Shown here: positions 21,201 through 28,483 of the stretch, piece by piece
Layout: each line of letters starts with the position of its first letter
Position numbering within the stretch: position 1 is the stretch's first letter
Source of the DNA: Ideonella alba
GTDB lineage: Bacteria; Pseudomonadota; Gammaproteobacteria; Burkholderiales; Burkholderiaceae_C
Assembly: GCF_018069875.1 (NCBI RefSeq)
Contig: NZ_JAGQDF010000003.1
Coordinates: 124,001-188,000 of the forward strand
DNA length: 64,000 nt
Reading direction: 5' to 3'
Notes under the pieces: model-generated
Database searches by the model: none
What the model saw: only the letters and a program-made list of their open reading frames with translations
Told to the model about the DNA's origin: nothing
Made by a program: the position numbers and the translations under genes

Positions 21201-22691
21201 AACAGCTCGGGCCTGATGGCCATCGGCAACCAGGACAACCCGCTGCTGGCCAGCGGCTCGGCCCAGCTGACGCTGGTGGCCGGTCTGTCCTCGGATGGGC
21301 TGGACTACCGACAGGCGGTGCAGCAGGGCTTTGCCGCCGTGGGCAGCACGGCCCTGGCGGCGCGCGCCGGGGACCTCTACGCCTTCCTCAGCGACGCCAC
21401 GGTCAGCGCCTTGGGCAGTGCCCGCGCCCGGACCTGGTCGCAGTCCAGCAGCGAGCAGCAACTGGCGCTGGCACGCGCGCTGCTGGGCGAGGCCCCCTAC
21501 CAGCAGGCGCTGGCGCGCTATGTGCGCCACATCGGTGTGGACACCGCCACGCTCACCGACGCGCAGGCCCTGGCGGCCTTCGAGCGGCTCACGCCAGCCC
21601 AGCGCGACGCCGCGCCAGCCCAGCTGCTGGCCGCCCGCATGGCGCAGCTCGACACGCAGCGCCGCAGCCAGCTGATCACGCTGATCGCCGCCGCCGACAC
21701 GCCGCGCTATGCCCAGGGCCTGCAGGCCTGGATGCAGCTGCGCACCGGCGCCACGCTGGACCTGGCGCAGGCGCTGACCGCCTTCGAGGCGCTGCCGCTG
21801 GCGCAGCAGGTCGGCTGGATCAACCAGGTGCTGGTCGAGGAGGTGCGCAGCGCCGGCCGCAGCGCAGCCCAGGCCAGCGGCTACGCCCAGCAGGCGGCCT
21901 ACCTGCGCGGCAGCCTGGCGATCGATGCGGTCTTCGCCGGCGAGCATGTCGGTGGCGACCTGGCGCTGCCCGCCACGCAGATCAAGACCCTCCAGGACAG
22001 CGGCCAGCGGCTGGTGGCCGCCACTGGCCAGCGCGCCGCGATCGACCTGCCGGGCATCACCCTGATGACCCCGGCCGGCGGCGTCAACGCCGGCGAGACC
22101 GGCAGCGTCGCGCAGTCGGCCAACAACCTGGGCGTGGTCACCGTGGCCGGCGGCGGCATCGCCGCGATCAGCCGCGACGACTTCCTGGTCAACCAGTCGC
22201 GCGTCTTCACGCTCGACTCCGGCGACCTGCTGATCTGGTCGACGCGCGGCGACATTGACGCCGGTCGGGGCGCCAAGACGGTGTCGGCGGTGCCGCCGCC
22301 GGTGGTGCGCCTGGACGCCGCCACCGGCCGGCTCTACCTGGACACCTCGGGCTCCTACGCCGGCAGCGGCATCGCCGTGGGCGGCACCGGCAGCACGCTG
22401 GACCTCTACGCGCCCAGCGGCGCGATCGACGCCGGCGAGGCCGGCATCAAGGCCAGCGGCAACGTCTTCCTGGGTGCCACCACGGTGCGCGGCGCCGACA
22501 ACATCCAGGTCGGCGGCCAGGCCGCTGGCGTGTCGCTCTCGACGGCGCCGGTCAGCCTGCCGGCCAGCACCGCCGCCAACGCCACCGATGCCGCACGCGC
22601 CACCAGCGGCGAGGACGACGACGAGCGGCGCAAGCGCCGCGCCCGGCGTCGCCAGATGCTGCTCGACTTCCTCGGCTTCGGCCGCGGCTGA
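12249..22691 (+). CDS. Giant filamentous haemagglutinin-family TpsA exoprotein
   Basis: 3480 residues. An N-terminal signal region (about 1-40) is followed by a TPS secretion domain (about 40-290) with the typical GQIFLINPNGILFGRGAQV segment; the NPNG motif is at 135-138. The rest is a long, low-complexity, Ala/Gly/Ser/Leu-rich array of short beta-strand turns (repeating G-G-x-x-x-L/I patterns such as GSVTLATSAG, GGQITL), as expected for a right-handed beta-helix. The C-terminus is short and basic (about 3460-3480, RRKRRARRRQ then LLDFLGFGRG), unlike FhaB's prodomain, and no toxin domain is evident. It is probably a surface or released adhesin. It is followed by ExbB/ExbD/TonB-like genes on the same strand. 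Confidence 0.93.
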   Translation: MPTTPARPRLAAHRTLRLTPLAAALALAGQAVHAAPAAAQVPVPAATWRVSGSGASAPVNRPNSQGGTTQTIRQDSARAIYQWDSFDIGATSQVSFDMAVRGGSALNRVVGSAAPSQIFGRLSATNNGQIFLINPNGILFGRGAQVNTGSLIASTLNLSDAEFNSGFGQSIANLSSAHFRYDGDPAAFVDSRNFVRVEPGASITTASGGQVMLFAKRVENAGKLSAPDGQVILGGGGSVKLKLPSQEADLYAAEENAKLQVLRGFLVEMGRGPGGEHGSVANLAGGQISTPRGNTTLVGLAVNQSGRISATTSVDANGSIILKAQSGADYNPVTPAYRATESGALTLGAGSLLSITPDTDTASKTASANATVLGSFVELAGRSVVFEPGSQLIAPGAQVVARAQATPTYTRLADRADVAGDPDARIVLGEGVLIDLSGTTTTTRSVADLFVTTELLGSNDLKDAPVQKDGLLYRAKVTIDTRLDSPILGSLQGYRDALGKTATEWLSRGGHLDLRAEGAVITADSSRIRLSGGQVTYTAAAVAATRLVAADGRLYDLATAPSDLVYTDAFNLQKSSAIQYDRWGQRLQFGRRVTAVEAGYVAGADAGSLSVIAPIVQLGGHLEARASQGERQQAGLDALAQAGRLSVGAATQNGDSVLATATVDQLAQTAVLKDFRIGPQAPQLPDGLATQPLEAPLAEGSGISTERLLNAGFAQIGVHADGDVLLARSSDEALRLADGGSLTLASITGDVRVDQSLRGAAASVTLVSKSASTLGGLKTQGGVQVADGVQIDLSGAWVNAWLGGQARHTAHTSGGRFSASGMGVQLGQGSGVDVSGGGAVSLAGAVTGAAAGSISLSDVTRPEQAQQADAPGLQLQGRLSGFSAASSQGATTGGGQLTLRTSHVRIGASSLPASADTLLLGTGFFDEGGFGSFSIDGRLGLTLSEGSVLAPQRRTWMATTASRNLPDGAPAAQAFVEGRAPGLWRGGMAVSLSSSGDAQAEASQIDNGRLSVGQGARIDAGDTGSIRLSASHLVDLQGELRAHGGSVTLATSAGATPGSTPGVWVGSDAVIDVSGRARLTPDRSDGLVTGQVLAGGTITLSAADPGASSAAVVVQQGARLDARGSAAPLDVTERSSAGTRIERRLVGSGGGALQIISSGTAVLEGTVALQAGADGLAGGSVSLTHAPGAAVGLSDSATPLDDRHLRIEAGGTTLTTGLDAARLSELAATLGADTRLSAALLQASGAADISLRTPGDIHLVGDVTLQAPRRLSLNSQALVVDEGAQARLAAAQVALSGPETLGQYDSANPVSQRVPMSGGTGTLDVQAGVGLVMAGQLVTAGVGTLGLQAGGAIQLRDGRLDTQADVRLQAPEVASGTGTAFTLEASGHRLAISGGDAQASATPSAGGAITLRAAQIEQAGVLRAPNGRLTLEASESLHLAEGSLTSVSSTPGQVLYGTYTGGRDQWLGLDGSSTRPTGSTVTAAPDKQITLAAPTLQTAAGSRIEAEGAGTLVASEFVAGRGGSSNVLAGGDGAFALLPSLGAGQAPYAWRLKDSAAVSGRQIVIRHSVTLGDGTVLQAGTYTLLPAAYAVLDGAFLLRPASGTTTLAEGSTLARTDGSVTVAARLVDAGTGFGDAQPSAWQLMSRDTALRYSELRRTDLSDVLRSRASQQQQAVGLLAHDGGAVSLEARQLSLQGRMALGGSEALKGRDGTLGIAGRSIQIDAQAPAGDTDDGVLHIAAASLNQVDGGAVVLGGVRVTAADGTAQIRTVADQVVFAQGASAPITAADVLATARRELRVAADARFAPQPGDGTPAQPLTLEGSGAAMRVAASSGATLDRSDATPDDAALRIGAGVSLGRSGGSVALDSTGVAQVDPTAVLRAGDLLLAAREVELASPTGNRSRLALTEAQTQALTAAEHLTLRAYERLYLHTGSTLGGEDAGTIAIDTPSLRVLGTDGTATVQARALQLSNHSGPRSAAFGLQDTALQLQARETISLGEGSLSIAGATQVGLQAGQAISLDGTGRLQVADALQLSAPVITSHAAGSQYAIVAGGALQVDAAPPAAGTDAAALGSALSLQAASALIDGVIRLPSGRIEVQTERPLVVGAQARLDAAGRLVELGTQPVSTAGGQIALSSGNGNLRLLAGSVLDVSAGGGQGAGGQISLQAVKGRITTAGQLRGQAGSAETGAALTLDAASLDTAGLDAAVAAGHFTAEMDLRQREGDLTLAAGTTLSARAITLSADQGALQVAGTLDARGADGGRIRLSAAQDVNVADGARLLAQATASDGQGGRVALSTLDGRIGLDAGSLVAVAAGSAGQPGQSGGRLELRARQQGHDLAIDPLLGQIDGASRIDVQAVKVYDAVDRIVAGAIQSGGALGTATIAADAAGFLGSQGEHAQAIAQRLAGARPAADLAALRVHAEAEVRAPGRLEVDPGADWVLPADAARIAAGGGDARHVGDTSLTLRATGSINLRWGITSGLDPTSGAATSDRAGNLTLTAGADLQAASARQLRRTASPDAANLNFKSQQAGRLNYTGSSTGDVTLSAAGNLAMDVKNTIVLSTGAPRSEAAQAVKYQAQRFFGDQALQTDGGDVRLQAGSSIQGDDTDNERGGDDAGVVDLLFGGQLLGGGNGSLVWGGSAAQALGFSYVGSFGGGQVDLRAGRHIIDMVAVAPSSGYHLSAADGGSGQTVHYGGGSLSVRAGGDVVSGAFEAGGRQLQVAAGGSVIGQRRDPGGVGATRLYYEDNRVQVDARGQLAIGEISDAYSEASNPIQLLNRHASARLTATAGDASLGGGIAAGDPSTGSLLPDDTRLAAASGDLRVGDAEQRPIDDGRLALLAAGDLQLSSRLDVYATRRGQDAPLWLDSREVLGFNPKNDAGLRLDQSQRTPVEMVARDGDVRISAPIDSARALHIEAGRDILVQEAVQTQLQPDAASGAQSDLVLLKAGRDIVFSGGYGWMRVGGSGQVLLLAGRDIDLGSASALNSSGLMAIGNQDNPLLASGSAQLTLVAGLSSDGLDYRQAVQQGFAAVGSTALAARAGDLYAFLSDATVSALGSARARTWSQSSSEQQLALARALLGEAPYQQALARYVRHIGVDTATLTDAQALAAFERLTPAQRDAAPAQLLAARMAQLDTQRRSQLITLIAAADTPRYAQGLQAWMQLRTGATLDLAQALTAFEALPLAQQVGWINQVLVEEVRSAGRSAAQASGYAQQAAYLRGSLAIDAVFAGEHVGGDLALPATQIKTLQDSGQRLVAATGQRAAIDLPGITLMTPAGGVNAGETGSVAQSANNLGVVTVAGGGIAAISRDDFLVNQSRVFTLDSGDLLIWSTRGDIDAGRGAKTVSAVPPPVVRLDAATGRLYLDTSGSYAGSGIAVGGTGSTLDLYAPSGAIDAGEAGIKASGNVFLGATTVRGADNIQVGGQAAGVSLSTAPVSLPASTAANATDAARATSGEDDDERRKRRARRRQMLLDFLGFGRG

Positions 22692-22711
22692 ACCTCCTTC
22701 ACGAACCTGCC

Positions 22712-24412
22712 ATGTCCGCCACCATGAACCGACGCCTGCTGCTTGCCCTGGGCCTGTGCGCTGCGCTGCTGTCCCCCACCGCCCATGCCTGGTGGAACGA
22801 GGCCTGGAGCCAGCGCGCCCGGGTCGTCATCGACACCACCGAGAAGGGCCAGCCACTGCCGACCGCGGTCAGCGACGCCGTGCTGCCGCTGCGCCTGCAC
22901 AGCGGCAACTTCGACTTCGCCAGCGCGGCCCCCGACGGTGCCGACCTGCGCGTGATCGGCGCCGACGACAAGACGCCGCTGCCCTTCGCGATCGAGCGTT
23001 TCGACGCGGTCAATGAACTGGCCCTGCTGTGGGTGCGCGTGCCCATGGTGGCCCAGGGCAGCGACAAGAATGTCCTGCACGTCTATGCCGGCAACGCCAA
23101 GGCCACGGCCGAGCCGTCCGCCGCGGTGTTCACCGACGCCTACGCCGCGGTGCTGCACTTCAGCGAGACCGAGGGCCCGGCGCGCGATGCCGCGCATCAG
23201 CAGGCCAGCACCGACCCCGTCGGGCGCGAGCCCAACGGCCTGCTCTCCGGTGCGCTGCGCACCGATGCCCGGGGCCTGACGCTGCCGCTGGCCGGCCGGC
23301 TCAGGCTGAGCGCGGGCGGCGGCGTGACCGTCTCGATGTGGGTGCGCCCCGACCCCGGTGCCGGCCCGGCCACGCTGCTGGCGCTGGGCCCGCTGAGCCT
23401 GGTGCGTGCGGTCGACGAGGTCGAGGCGCGCCTGGACGGCAAGGTCCTCAGCACCGCAGCGCTGCCGGCCAGCGCCTGGACCCACGTCGCCCTGAGCGTG
23501 GGCGGCGGCCAGGCCACGCTGTTCGTCAACGGCAAGCCGGGCGCCCGGGCCGATGTGCTGCTGCCCGAGTCCACGCCCGACCTGGTGCTGGGCCGCGGCC
23601 TGCAGGGCCAGATCGACGAGCTGCAACTGCTGGGCGCTGCACGCGACGAGGGCTGGGTGCGGTTGGTGGCCGCCTCGCAGGGCCCGGACAGCGGCCTGGT
23701 CAAGGTCTTCAAGGAAACGCCCGACGGCGCCGCGGGCGAGGGCGAGAGCCACAGCTACTTCGGCATCCTGTTCAAGAACCTGACCACCGACGCCTGGGTG
23801 GTGATCATCATCCTGGCGGTGATGTTCGCCGTCGCAGCCTGGGTGATGGTGACCAAGACCCTGCAGGTGCGCCGAACGGCCAGCGCCAACGACCGATTCA
23901 TCGAGCGCTTCCGCCAGGCCGGCGCGCAGGAGACCGTGGCGGCCGACACCGCCTGGGGCGCGTCCTCGCTGTGGCGCCTCTACGAGGTGGGCACGCGCGA
24001 AGTCGACAAGCGCCGCGCCGCCGGCGTGGGCCAGCTCAGCGGCGCCAACCTGGACGCCATCAAGGCCACGCTGGATGCCACGCTGGTGCGCGAGAACCAT
24101 GCGCTCAACGCCCGCATGGTGCTGCTGACGATCGCCATCTCCGGCGGGCCTTTCCTCGGGCTGCTGGGCACGGTGGTGGGCGTGATGATCACCTTCGCCG
24201 CGATCGCCGCGGCCGGCGACGTCAATGTCAACGCCATCGCCCCCGGCATCGCCGCCGCGCTGCTGGCCACGGTGGCCGGCCTGGGCGTCGCGATCCCCGC
24301 GCTGTTCGGCTACAACTGGCTGGCGGCCCAGGTGAAGAACCTGTCGGCCGACATGCAGATCTTCGTCGACGAGTTCGTCACCCGCGCCGCCGAGGCGCAC
24401 GGCGCGCCCTGA
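22712..24412 (+). CDS. DUF2341/lectin-like domain fused to an ExbB/TolQ-type proton channel
   Basis: 566 residues; the second ATG at 22724 is an equally good start. A signal peptide (MNRRLLLALGLCAALLSPTAHA) precedes a DUF2341 domain (about 27-140, WWNEAWSQRARVVI) and a concanavalin/LamG-like region (about 180-320, VTVSMWVRPD...WTHVALSVGGGQATLFVNG). A transmembrane helix (about 358-380) and an ExbB core with two more helices (about 468-495 and 512-540; GPFLGLLGTVVGVM, then AALLATVAGLGVAIPALFGYN) follow. MotA/TolQ/ExbB proteins form the proton-conducting pentamer energising TonB or Tol. The large extracytoplasmic sensor-like part is unusual for ExbB. It begins 20 bp after the exoprotein gene, so co-expression is likely. 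Confidence 0.9.
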   Translation: MSATMNRRLLLALGLCAALLSPTAHAWWNEAWSQRARVVIDTTEKGQPLPTAVSDAVLPLRLHSGNFDFASAAPDGADLRVIGADDKTPLPFAIERFDAVNELALLWVRVPMVAQGSDKNVLHVYAGNAKATAEPSAAVFTDAYAAVLHFSETEGPARDAAHQQASTDPVGREPNGLLSGALRTDARGLTLPLAGRLRLSAGGGVTVSMWVRPDPGAGPATLLALGPLSLVRAVDEVEARLDGKVLSTAALPASAWTHVALSVGGGQATLFVNGKPGARADVLLPESTPDLVLGRGLQGQIDELQLLGAARDEGWVRLVAASQGPDSGLVKVFKETPDGAAGEGESHSYFGILFKNLTTDAWVVIIILAVMFAVAAWVMVTKTLQVRRTASANDRFIERFRQAGAQETVAADTAWGASSLWRLYEVGTREVDKRRAAGVGQLSGANLDAIKATLDATLVRENHALNARMVLLTIAISGGPFLGLLGTVVGVMITFAAIAAAGDVNVNAIAPGIAAALLATVAGLGVAIPALFGYNWLAAQVKNLSADMQIFVDEFVTRAAEAHGAP

Positions 24413-24434
24413 GGCCCGGGCGGAGCAGCGCGCC

Positions 24435-24851
24435 ATGGCCGCCGACGTCCGCGCCGACAACGCGCCCTACGACGACATCAACATCACGCCGATGCTGGAC
24501 CTGGCGTATGTGCTGCTGGTCACCTTCATCATCCTGACCACCGCGTCGGTGCAGGGCGTCAAGGTCAACGCGCCGCGCACCCAGGCCGCCAGCTCGCTGG
24601 CCAAGCCGCAGACCCGCGCGATCACCATCACCCAGGACGGCGCGCTGTTCCTGGATGCCTACCCGGTCAGCCTGGACGAGCTGTCGCAGCGGCTGGCGGC
24701 GCTGAAGTCCGGCAACCCGGCGTTGCCGGTGGTGCTCAAGGCCGACGCCCGCACCCAGTACCGCAAGGTGACCGAGGTGCTGGAGGTGGCCAAAAGGCTC
24801 GACATCACCGAGGTCGGACTGGTCACCCAGCGGCAGCCCGCCGAACCCTGA
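24435..24851 (+). CDS. ExbD/TolR-type energy transducer, first copy
   Basis: 138 residues: a short cytoplasmic tail, one membrane helix (about 18-38, MLDLAYVLLVTFIILTTASV) carrying the proton-carrying Asp in TPMLDLAYVLL, then a periplasmic domain (KVNAPRTQAAS...RKVTEVLEVAKRLDITEVGLVT). ExbD dimerises inside the ExbB pentamer and couples proton flow to TonB movement. It lies 22 bp after the ExbB-like gene and 24 bp before a second exbD. The two copies are clearly related but divergent in the periplasmic half, so they may form a heterodimer. Confidence 0.93.
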   Translation: MAADVRADNAPYDDINITPMLDLAYVLLVTFIILTTASVQGVKVNAPRTQAASSLAKPQTRAITITQDGALFLDAYPVSLDELSQRLAALKSGNPALPVVLKADARTQYRKVTEVLEVAKRLDITEVGLVTQRQPAEP

Positions 24852-24875
24852 CAACGAAAGCCCACGGAGCCCGCC

Positions 24876-25283
24876 ATGGCCGCCCAGGTCAGTACCGAGA
24901 CCAAGCCTTACGACACCATCAACGTCACGCCGATGCTGGACCTGGCCTATGTGCTGCTGGTGGTCTTCATCCTGATGACCACCGCCTCGGTGCAGGGCCT
25001 GACGATCACCCTGCCCAAGCCGTCGAACAAGCCGGCCACCGAGAAGCATGAGCTGGTGATCGTGCAGGTCGCTGCCAACGGCCAGTTGCTGGTCAATGGC
25101 GCCGCGCTGTCGCTGCCCGAGGTCGAGCGCCAGCTGGTGCAGGCCCGGTCGCGCGACCCGAAGATGAGCGTGGCGATCAAGGGTGACGCGACGGCCGCCT
25201 ACGAACAGGTGGTGCAGGTGATCGACCTGTGCAACCGCCTGGCGATCGACATGGGCCTGGTCACCGCCCGCATTGGCACCTGA
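24876..25283 (+). CDS. ExbD/TolR-type energy transducer, second copy
   Basis: 135 residues with the same plan as the preceding gene: N-terminal tail, membrane helix with the conserved Asp (TPMLDLAYVLLVVFILM), and a periplasmic domain with EKHELVIVQVAANGQLLVNG and a final VIDLCNRLAIDMGLVTARI. A purine-rich ribosome-binding stretch lies shortly before the ATG. Paired exbD genes are known from TonB systems of Gram-negative bacteria. Here both are dedicated to the exoprotein locus by position. Confidence 0.93.
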   Translation: MAAQVSTETKPYDTINVTPMLDLAYVLLVVFILMTTASVQGLTITLPKPSNKPATEKHELVIVQVAANGQLLVNGAALSLPEVERQLVQARSRDPKMSVAIKGDATAAYEQVVQVIDLCNRLAIDMGLVTARIGT

Positions 25284-25291
25284 GCCGCGCG

Positions 25292-26008
25292 ATGACCGCC
25301 ATGATCCCCACCCCGACCCCGGCGCGCTCCGGCCTGTGGCGTGTCGGTGCCGCGCTGCTGGCACTGCTGCTGCTGGTGCTGGCCGTGCTGGGCGTGCGCC
25401 GGCTGATCAGCGAACCGCAGCGGCCCGCGCGGCAGGTGGCCCGCATCGCCATCCTGCCCGATACGCCACCGCCACCGCCACCGCCCCCCAAGGAGCGCAA
25501 GGAAGAGCCGCCCAAGCCCGACCGACCCCAGGCACCGGTGCCCGACAACCTGGTCAAGCCACCGCCGCCCTCGGCCACCGAGCCGCTGAAGATGGAAGGC
25601 GCCGCCGGCAACGGCCCCAGCGCGTTCGCCGCGGGCAGCGTCAGCCAGGACTACAAGGGCGGCGCGCCGACGATCGGCAGCGCCGCCTCGGGCTCCGGTG
25701 GCCGTGGTCTGGACCGTGCCCAGGAACGGCTCTACGCCGGCAGCGTGCGCCAGGCGCTGCGCGACGAGCTGGAGCGCCAGCTGCAGGCCGACGCGGGCGA
25801 GCTGAGCGCGGCCTTTGCCTTGTGGATCGGCGACGACGGCCGCATCAGCCGCTGGAGCGTCGACGGCGCCGAAGGCCGGCTCGATGCCGCCGGTGAGGCG
25901 GCCCTGCGCCTGGCGCTGGAGCGCAGCGCCGAGCGCCTGCAGCTGCCCGCGCCCGCCGGCATTACCCAGCCGCTGCGCTTTCGCCTGACCGTGCGCGCCG
26001 GCGCCTGA
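25292..26008 (+). CDS. TonB-like energy transducer
   Basis: 238 residues from the ATG at 25292, 8 bp after the second exbD. One N-terminal membrane anchor (about 15-37, VGAALLALLLLVLAVLGV), a proline/lysine-rich spacer with PPPPPPPPKERKEEPPKPDRP, a Gly/Ser linker, and a C-terminal TonB-like domain (about 150-238; FALWIGDDGRISRWSVDGAEG...LDAAGEAALRLALE). TonB spans the periplasm and transmits force from ExbBD to outer-membrane proteins. The likely clients here are the porin that follows or the TpsB translocator, since no TonB-dependent receptor is in the locus. The C-terminal domain is divergent. Confidence 0.85.
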   Translation: MTAMIPTPTPARSGLWRVGAALLALLLLVLAVLGVRRLISEPQRPARQVARIAILPDTPPPPPPPPKERKEEPPKPDRPQAPVPDNLVKPPPPSATEPLKMEGAAGNGPSAFAAGSVSQDYKGGAPTIGSAASGSGGRGLDRAQERLYAGSVRQALRDELERQLQADAGELSAAFALWIGDDGRISRWSVDGAEGRLDAAGEAALRLALERSAERLQLPAPAGITQPLRFRLTVRAGA

Positions 26009-26045
26009 ATTCCCCCATCGACACCGCTTTCCGGAGATGCCCGAG

Positions 26046-27746
26046 ATGACCCCGCCCACGTTCCGCCGCCTGCCCCTGGTCAGCGCCCTGGCCTTGGCCC
26101 TGGCCGCTGCCGCGGCGCCGGCCCAGACCCCCGCCGACCCGGCCACCGAGCGCGCCGCGCTGCAGGAGCTGCGCTCGACCACCCTGGCCCTGATCGACCT
26201 GCTGGTCGAGCAAGGCCTGCTCAGCCGCGCCAAGGCGGACGAGCTGCTCAGCAAGGCACGCCCGGCCGCCGCCGTGCCGGCCTGGGGCGCGCCGCCCGCC
26301 AAGACGCCCAAGGTGGTGCGCGTGCCCTACCTGCCCGAGACCGCGCGGGCGCAGATGAAGGAGGAGATCAAGAACGAGATCCTCGGCACCGCGCGCGATG
26401 AAGGCTGGACCGACGGCCGGCGTCTGCCCGGCTGGCTGAAGAACGTGGCCATCGACGGCGATCTGCGGGTGCGCGGCCAGGCCGAGCTGTTCGACAGCGC
26501 CAACATCGGTGCCGAGTCCTTCACCGTGCAAAGTCTGCTGCAGGACTCGCCGGCCTGGGCGCCGGACCTGACCAACACCCAGTACAACCGCGGCCGCCTG
26601 ACCGCGCGCGCGCGCCTGGGCGCCACCGTCAAGGCCAGCGACTCGGTCACAGCCCAGGTGCGCGTGGCCACCGGCTCGACCACCGGCAGCCCCAGTTCCG
26701 AAAGCGTCACCCTGGGCAATTACGGCAACCGCTGGAGCATCGGCATCGACCGCGGCTGGATCAAGTGGGAGCCGCGCCAGGGCTGGTCGCTGCAGGCCGG
26801 GCGCATGGGCGTGCCCTTTGACCACAGCGACCTGATCTGGCCGGCGGACCTGGGGCTGGACGGTGTGGCCGGCAAGGGCGAGATCGACCTCGCCAGCGGC
26901 CTGTACGGCTTCGCGGTGGCCGGCGCCTTCCCGCTGGAGGAGTTCGCCAACAACCGCAACGACAAATGGCTCTACGGCGGCCAGATCGGCCTGGACTGGG
27001 CACCCAATGGCCAGTGGCAGCTGCGCGGCTCGATCGGGCTGTACGACTTCCAGAACGTCGAGGGCACGGTCGCCTCGTCGCTGCCCCCCGTCAACCAGCG
27101 CGCCGGCACCACGCCCTATCTGCAGAGCCAATACCCGGCGGCGGTGCGGCAGAAGGGCAACACGCTGATCAACCTGAACCACCCGACCTGCATCACCACG
27201 CCCAGCACGCCCGGCTGCGCCAGCAGCGCCACCTGGGGCCTGGCTTCGCGCTTCCGGCCGGTGGACCTGCGCCTGGGCGTGGTGGCCAGGCACTTCCGCC
27301 CCTACGAGCTGAGCCTGGACCTGGACGTCGTGAAGAACACCGGCTTCGACACCGCCGACATCTCGCGCCGTGCCGGCGAGGACCTCTCCGCGCTGAAGGC
27401 CAAGACCCTGGGCTACCAGGTGCGCCTGGGCCTGGGCATGCCGCGCCTGCGCGAGCCGGGTGACTGGCAGGCCCACCTGGCCTGGCGACACTTCGAGCGC
27501 GACGCCTGGATCGACGCCTTCACCGACACCGCCTGGCACGGCGGCGGCACCAACTACAGGGGCTTCAGCCTCGGCGGCGAATACGCCTTCGACCACCAGA
27601 CCACGCTGGGCCTGCGCTTCATCAGCACGCGCAACCTGGACGACAAGGTCCGCTACACCGACAGCAGCGGCCAGGTCAGCGGCAACATGAGCAGCGCCAC
27701 GCTGCGCATCGACACCCTCCAGATCGAGACCAACGTCCGCTTCTGA
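26046..27746 (+). CDS. Putative outer-membrane porin (Porin_5-like)
   Basis: 566 residues. GGAG at 26033-26036 favours the ATG at 26046 (9 nt) over 26037 (0 nt). A signal peptide (to about residue 28, AAAAAPAQT) is followed by a short helical segment (ALQELRSTTLALIDLLVEQGLLSRAKADELLSKA), which is typical of this porin family and may form a trimeric stalk. A beta-barrel of about 450 residues ends in an aromatic C-terminal residue (IETNVRF), as needed for BAM recognition. The arginine-rich barrel strands (RLTARARLGATVKAS) fit a porin. Its position after TonB suggests it works with the ExbB/ExbD/TonB set, although Porin_5 proteins are not known TonB clients. Confidence 0.85.
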   Translation: MTPPTFRRLPLVSALALALAAAAAPAQTPADPATERAALQELRSTTLALIDLLVEQGLLSRAKADELLSKARPAAAVPAWGAPPAKTPKVVRVPYLPETARAQMKEEIKNEILGTARDEGWTDGRRLPGWLKNVAIDGDLRVRGQAELFDSANIGAESFTVQSLLQDSPAWAPDLTNTQYNRGRLTARARLGATVKASDSVTAQVRVATGSTTGSPSSESVTLGNYGNRWSIGIDRGWIKWEPRQGWSLQAGRMGVPFDHSDLIWPADLGLDGVAGKGEIDLASGLYGFAVAGAFPLEEFANNRNDKWLYGGQIGLDWAPNGQWQLRGSIGLYDFQNVEGTVASSLPPVNQRAGTTPYLQSQYPAAVRQKGNTLINLNHPTCITTPSTPGCASSATWGLASRFRPVDLRLGVVARHFRPYELSLDLDVVKNTGFDTADISRRAGEDLSALKAKTLGYQVRLGLGMPRLREPGDWQAHLAWRHFERDAWIDAFTDTAWHGGGTNYRGFSLGGEYAFDHQTTLGLRFISTRNLDDKVRYTDSSGQVSGNMSSATLRIDTLQIETNVRF

Positions 27747-27748
27747 CC

Positions 27749-28414
27749 ATGACACCGAACCGCTCCCTGGCCGCCGTGCGGCGCCTGCTCATCGTGGCGC
27801 TGGCCACCACCTGCCTGGGCGCGCTGGCCCAGGACGACAAGCGCAGCGCCGCGCTGCGCGAGGCCGCGCGCCGGGCCCAGGCCGCCGCCCAAGCCGCGCA
27901 GCAGGAAGCCGCGCAACTGCGCAGCGAGCGCGATGCGCTGGCGCGTGCCGACCAGACCCGGCAGACCGAGCTGGACCAGCGCCGCACCGCACAGCGCACC
28001 GCGGCCGGCCAGCTTGCCGCCGCCCGCCAGGCCCTGGCGCAGGCCCAGGCCGAGCGCGACCGCCTGAACGCCGACCACGACCGCACGCGTGGTGAGCGCG
28101 ACGAGATCGCCCAACGCCTGCAGCGCCAGCAGGCCGAGACCGAGCGCCTGCAGTCCGAGCTGGCCGAGCAGCGCCGCCTGACGCAGACGTTAAGCGCCCT
28201 GCTGCAGCGAAGCACCCAGTCGCTCGCCGCGGCCGAGAGCGCGAACCGCCAGCTGCAGACCCTGGGCCTGCAGGCGGTGGACGCCTACCAGCACGCCACG
28301 CCCGAGGCGATGCGCGCCCGCGACGAGCCCTTCCTGGGCCTGGCCGCCGTTCGGCTGGGCAACGAGGCGGAGCTGCTGCGGCGCGAGATGGGCGCGCTGA
28401 AGCTGGTGCCCTGA
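27749..28414 (+). CDS. Periplasmic coiled-coil protein of unknown function
   Basis: 221 residues starting 2 bp after the porin stop codon, so translation is probably coupled. A signal peptide (to LGALAQ, about residue 30) is followed by a long Ala/Gln/Arg/Glu-rich coiled coil (about 32-165) and a short C-terminal tail. No catalytic motif is visible. It could be a periplasmic spacer or tether, like the coiled-coil proteins accompanying Tol-Pal, but nothing in the sequence proves this. It is the last gene of the two-partner-secretion/Exb locus, and no intrinsic terminator is obvious after it. Confidence 0.75.
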   Translation: MTPNRSLAAVRRLLIVALATTCLGALAQDDKRSAALREAARRAQAAAQAAQQEAAQLRSERDALARADQTRQTELDQRRTAQRTAAGQLAAARQALAQAQAERDRLNADHDRTRGERDEIAQRLQRQQAETERLQSELAEQRRLTQTLSALLQRSTQSLAAAESANRQLQTLGLQAVDAYQHATPEAMRARDEPFLGLAAVRLGNEAELLRREMGALKLVP

Positions 28415-28483
28415 CGGCGCTGACGCGGCGCCGACGCGCGGCCTTCACGGCGGCGTCATCACGCGGGTCCAGCATGCAGGGTC

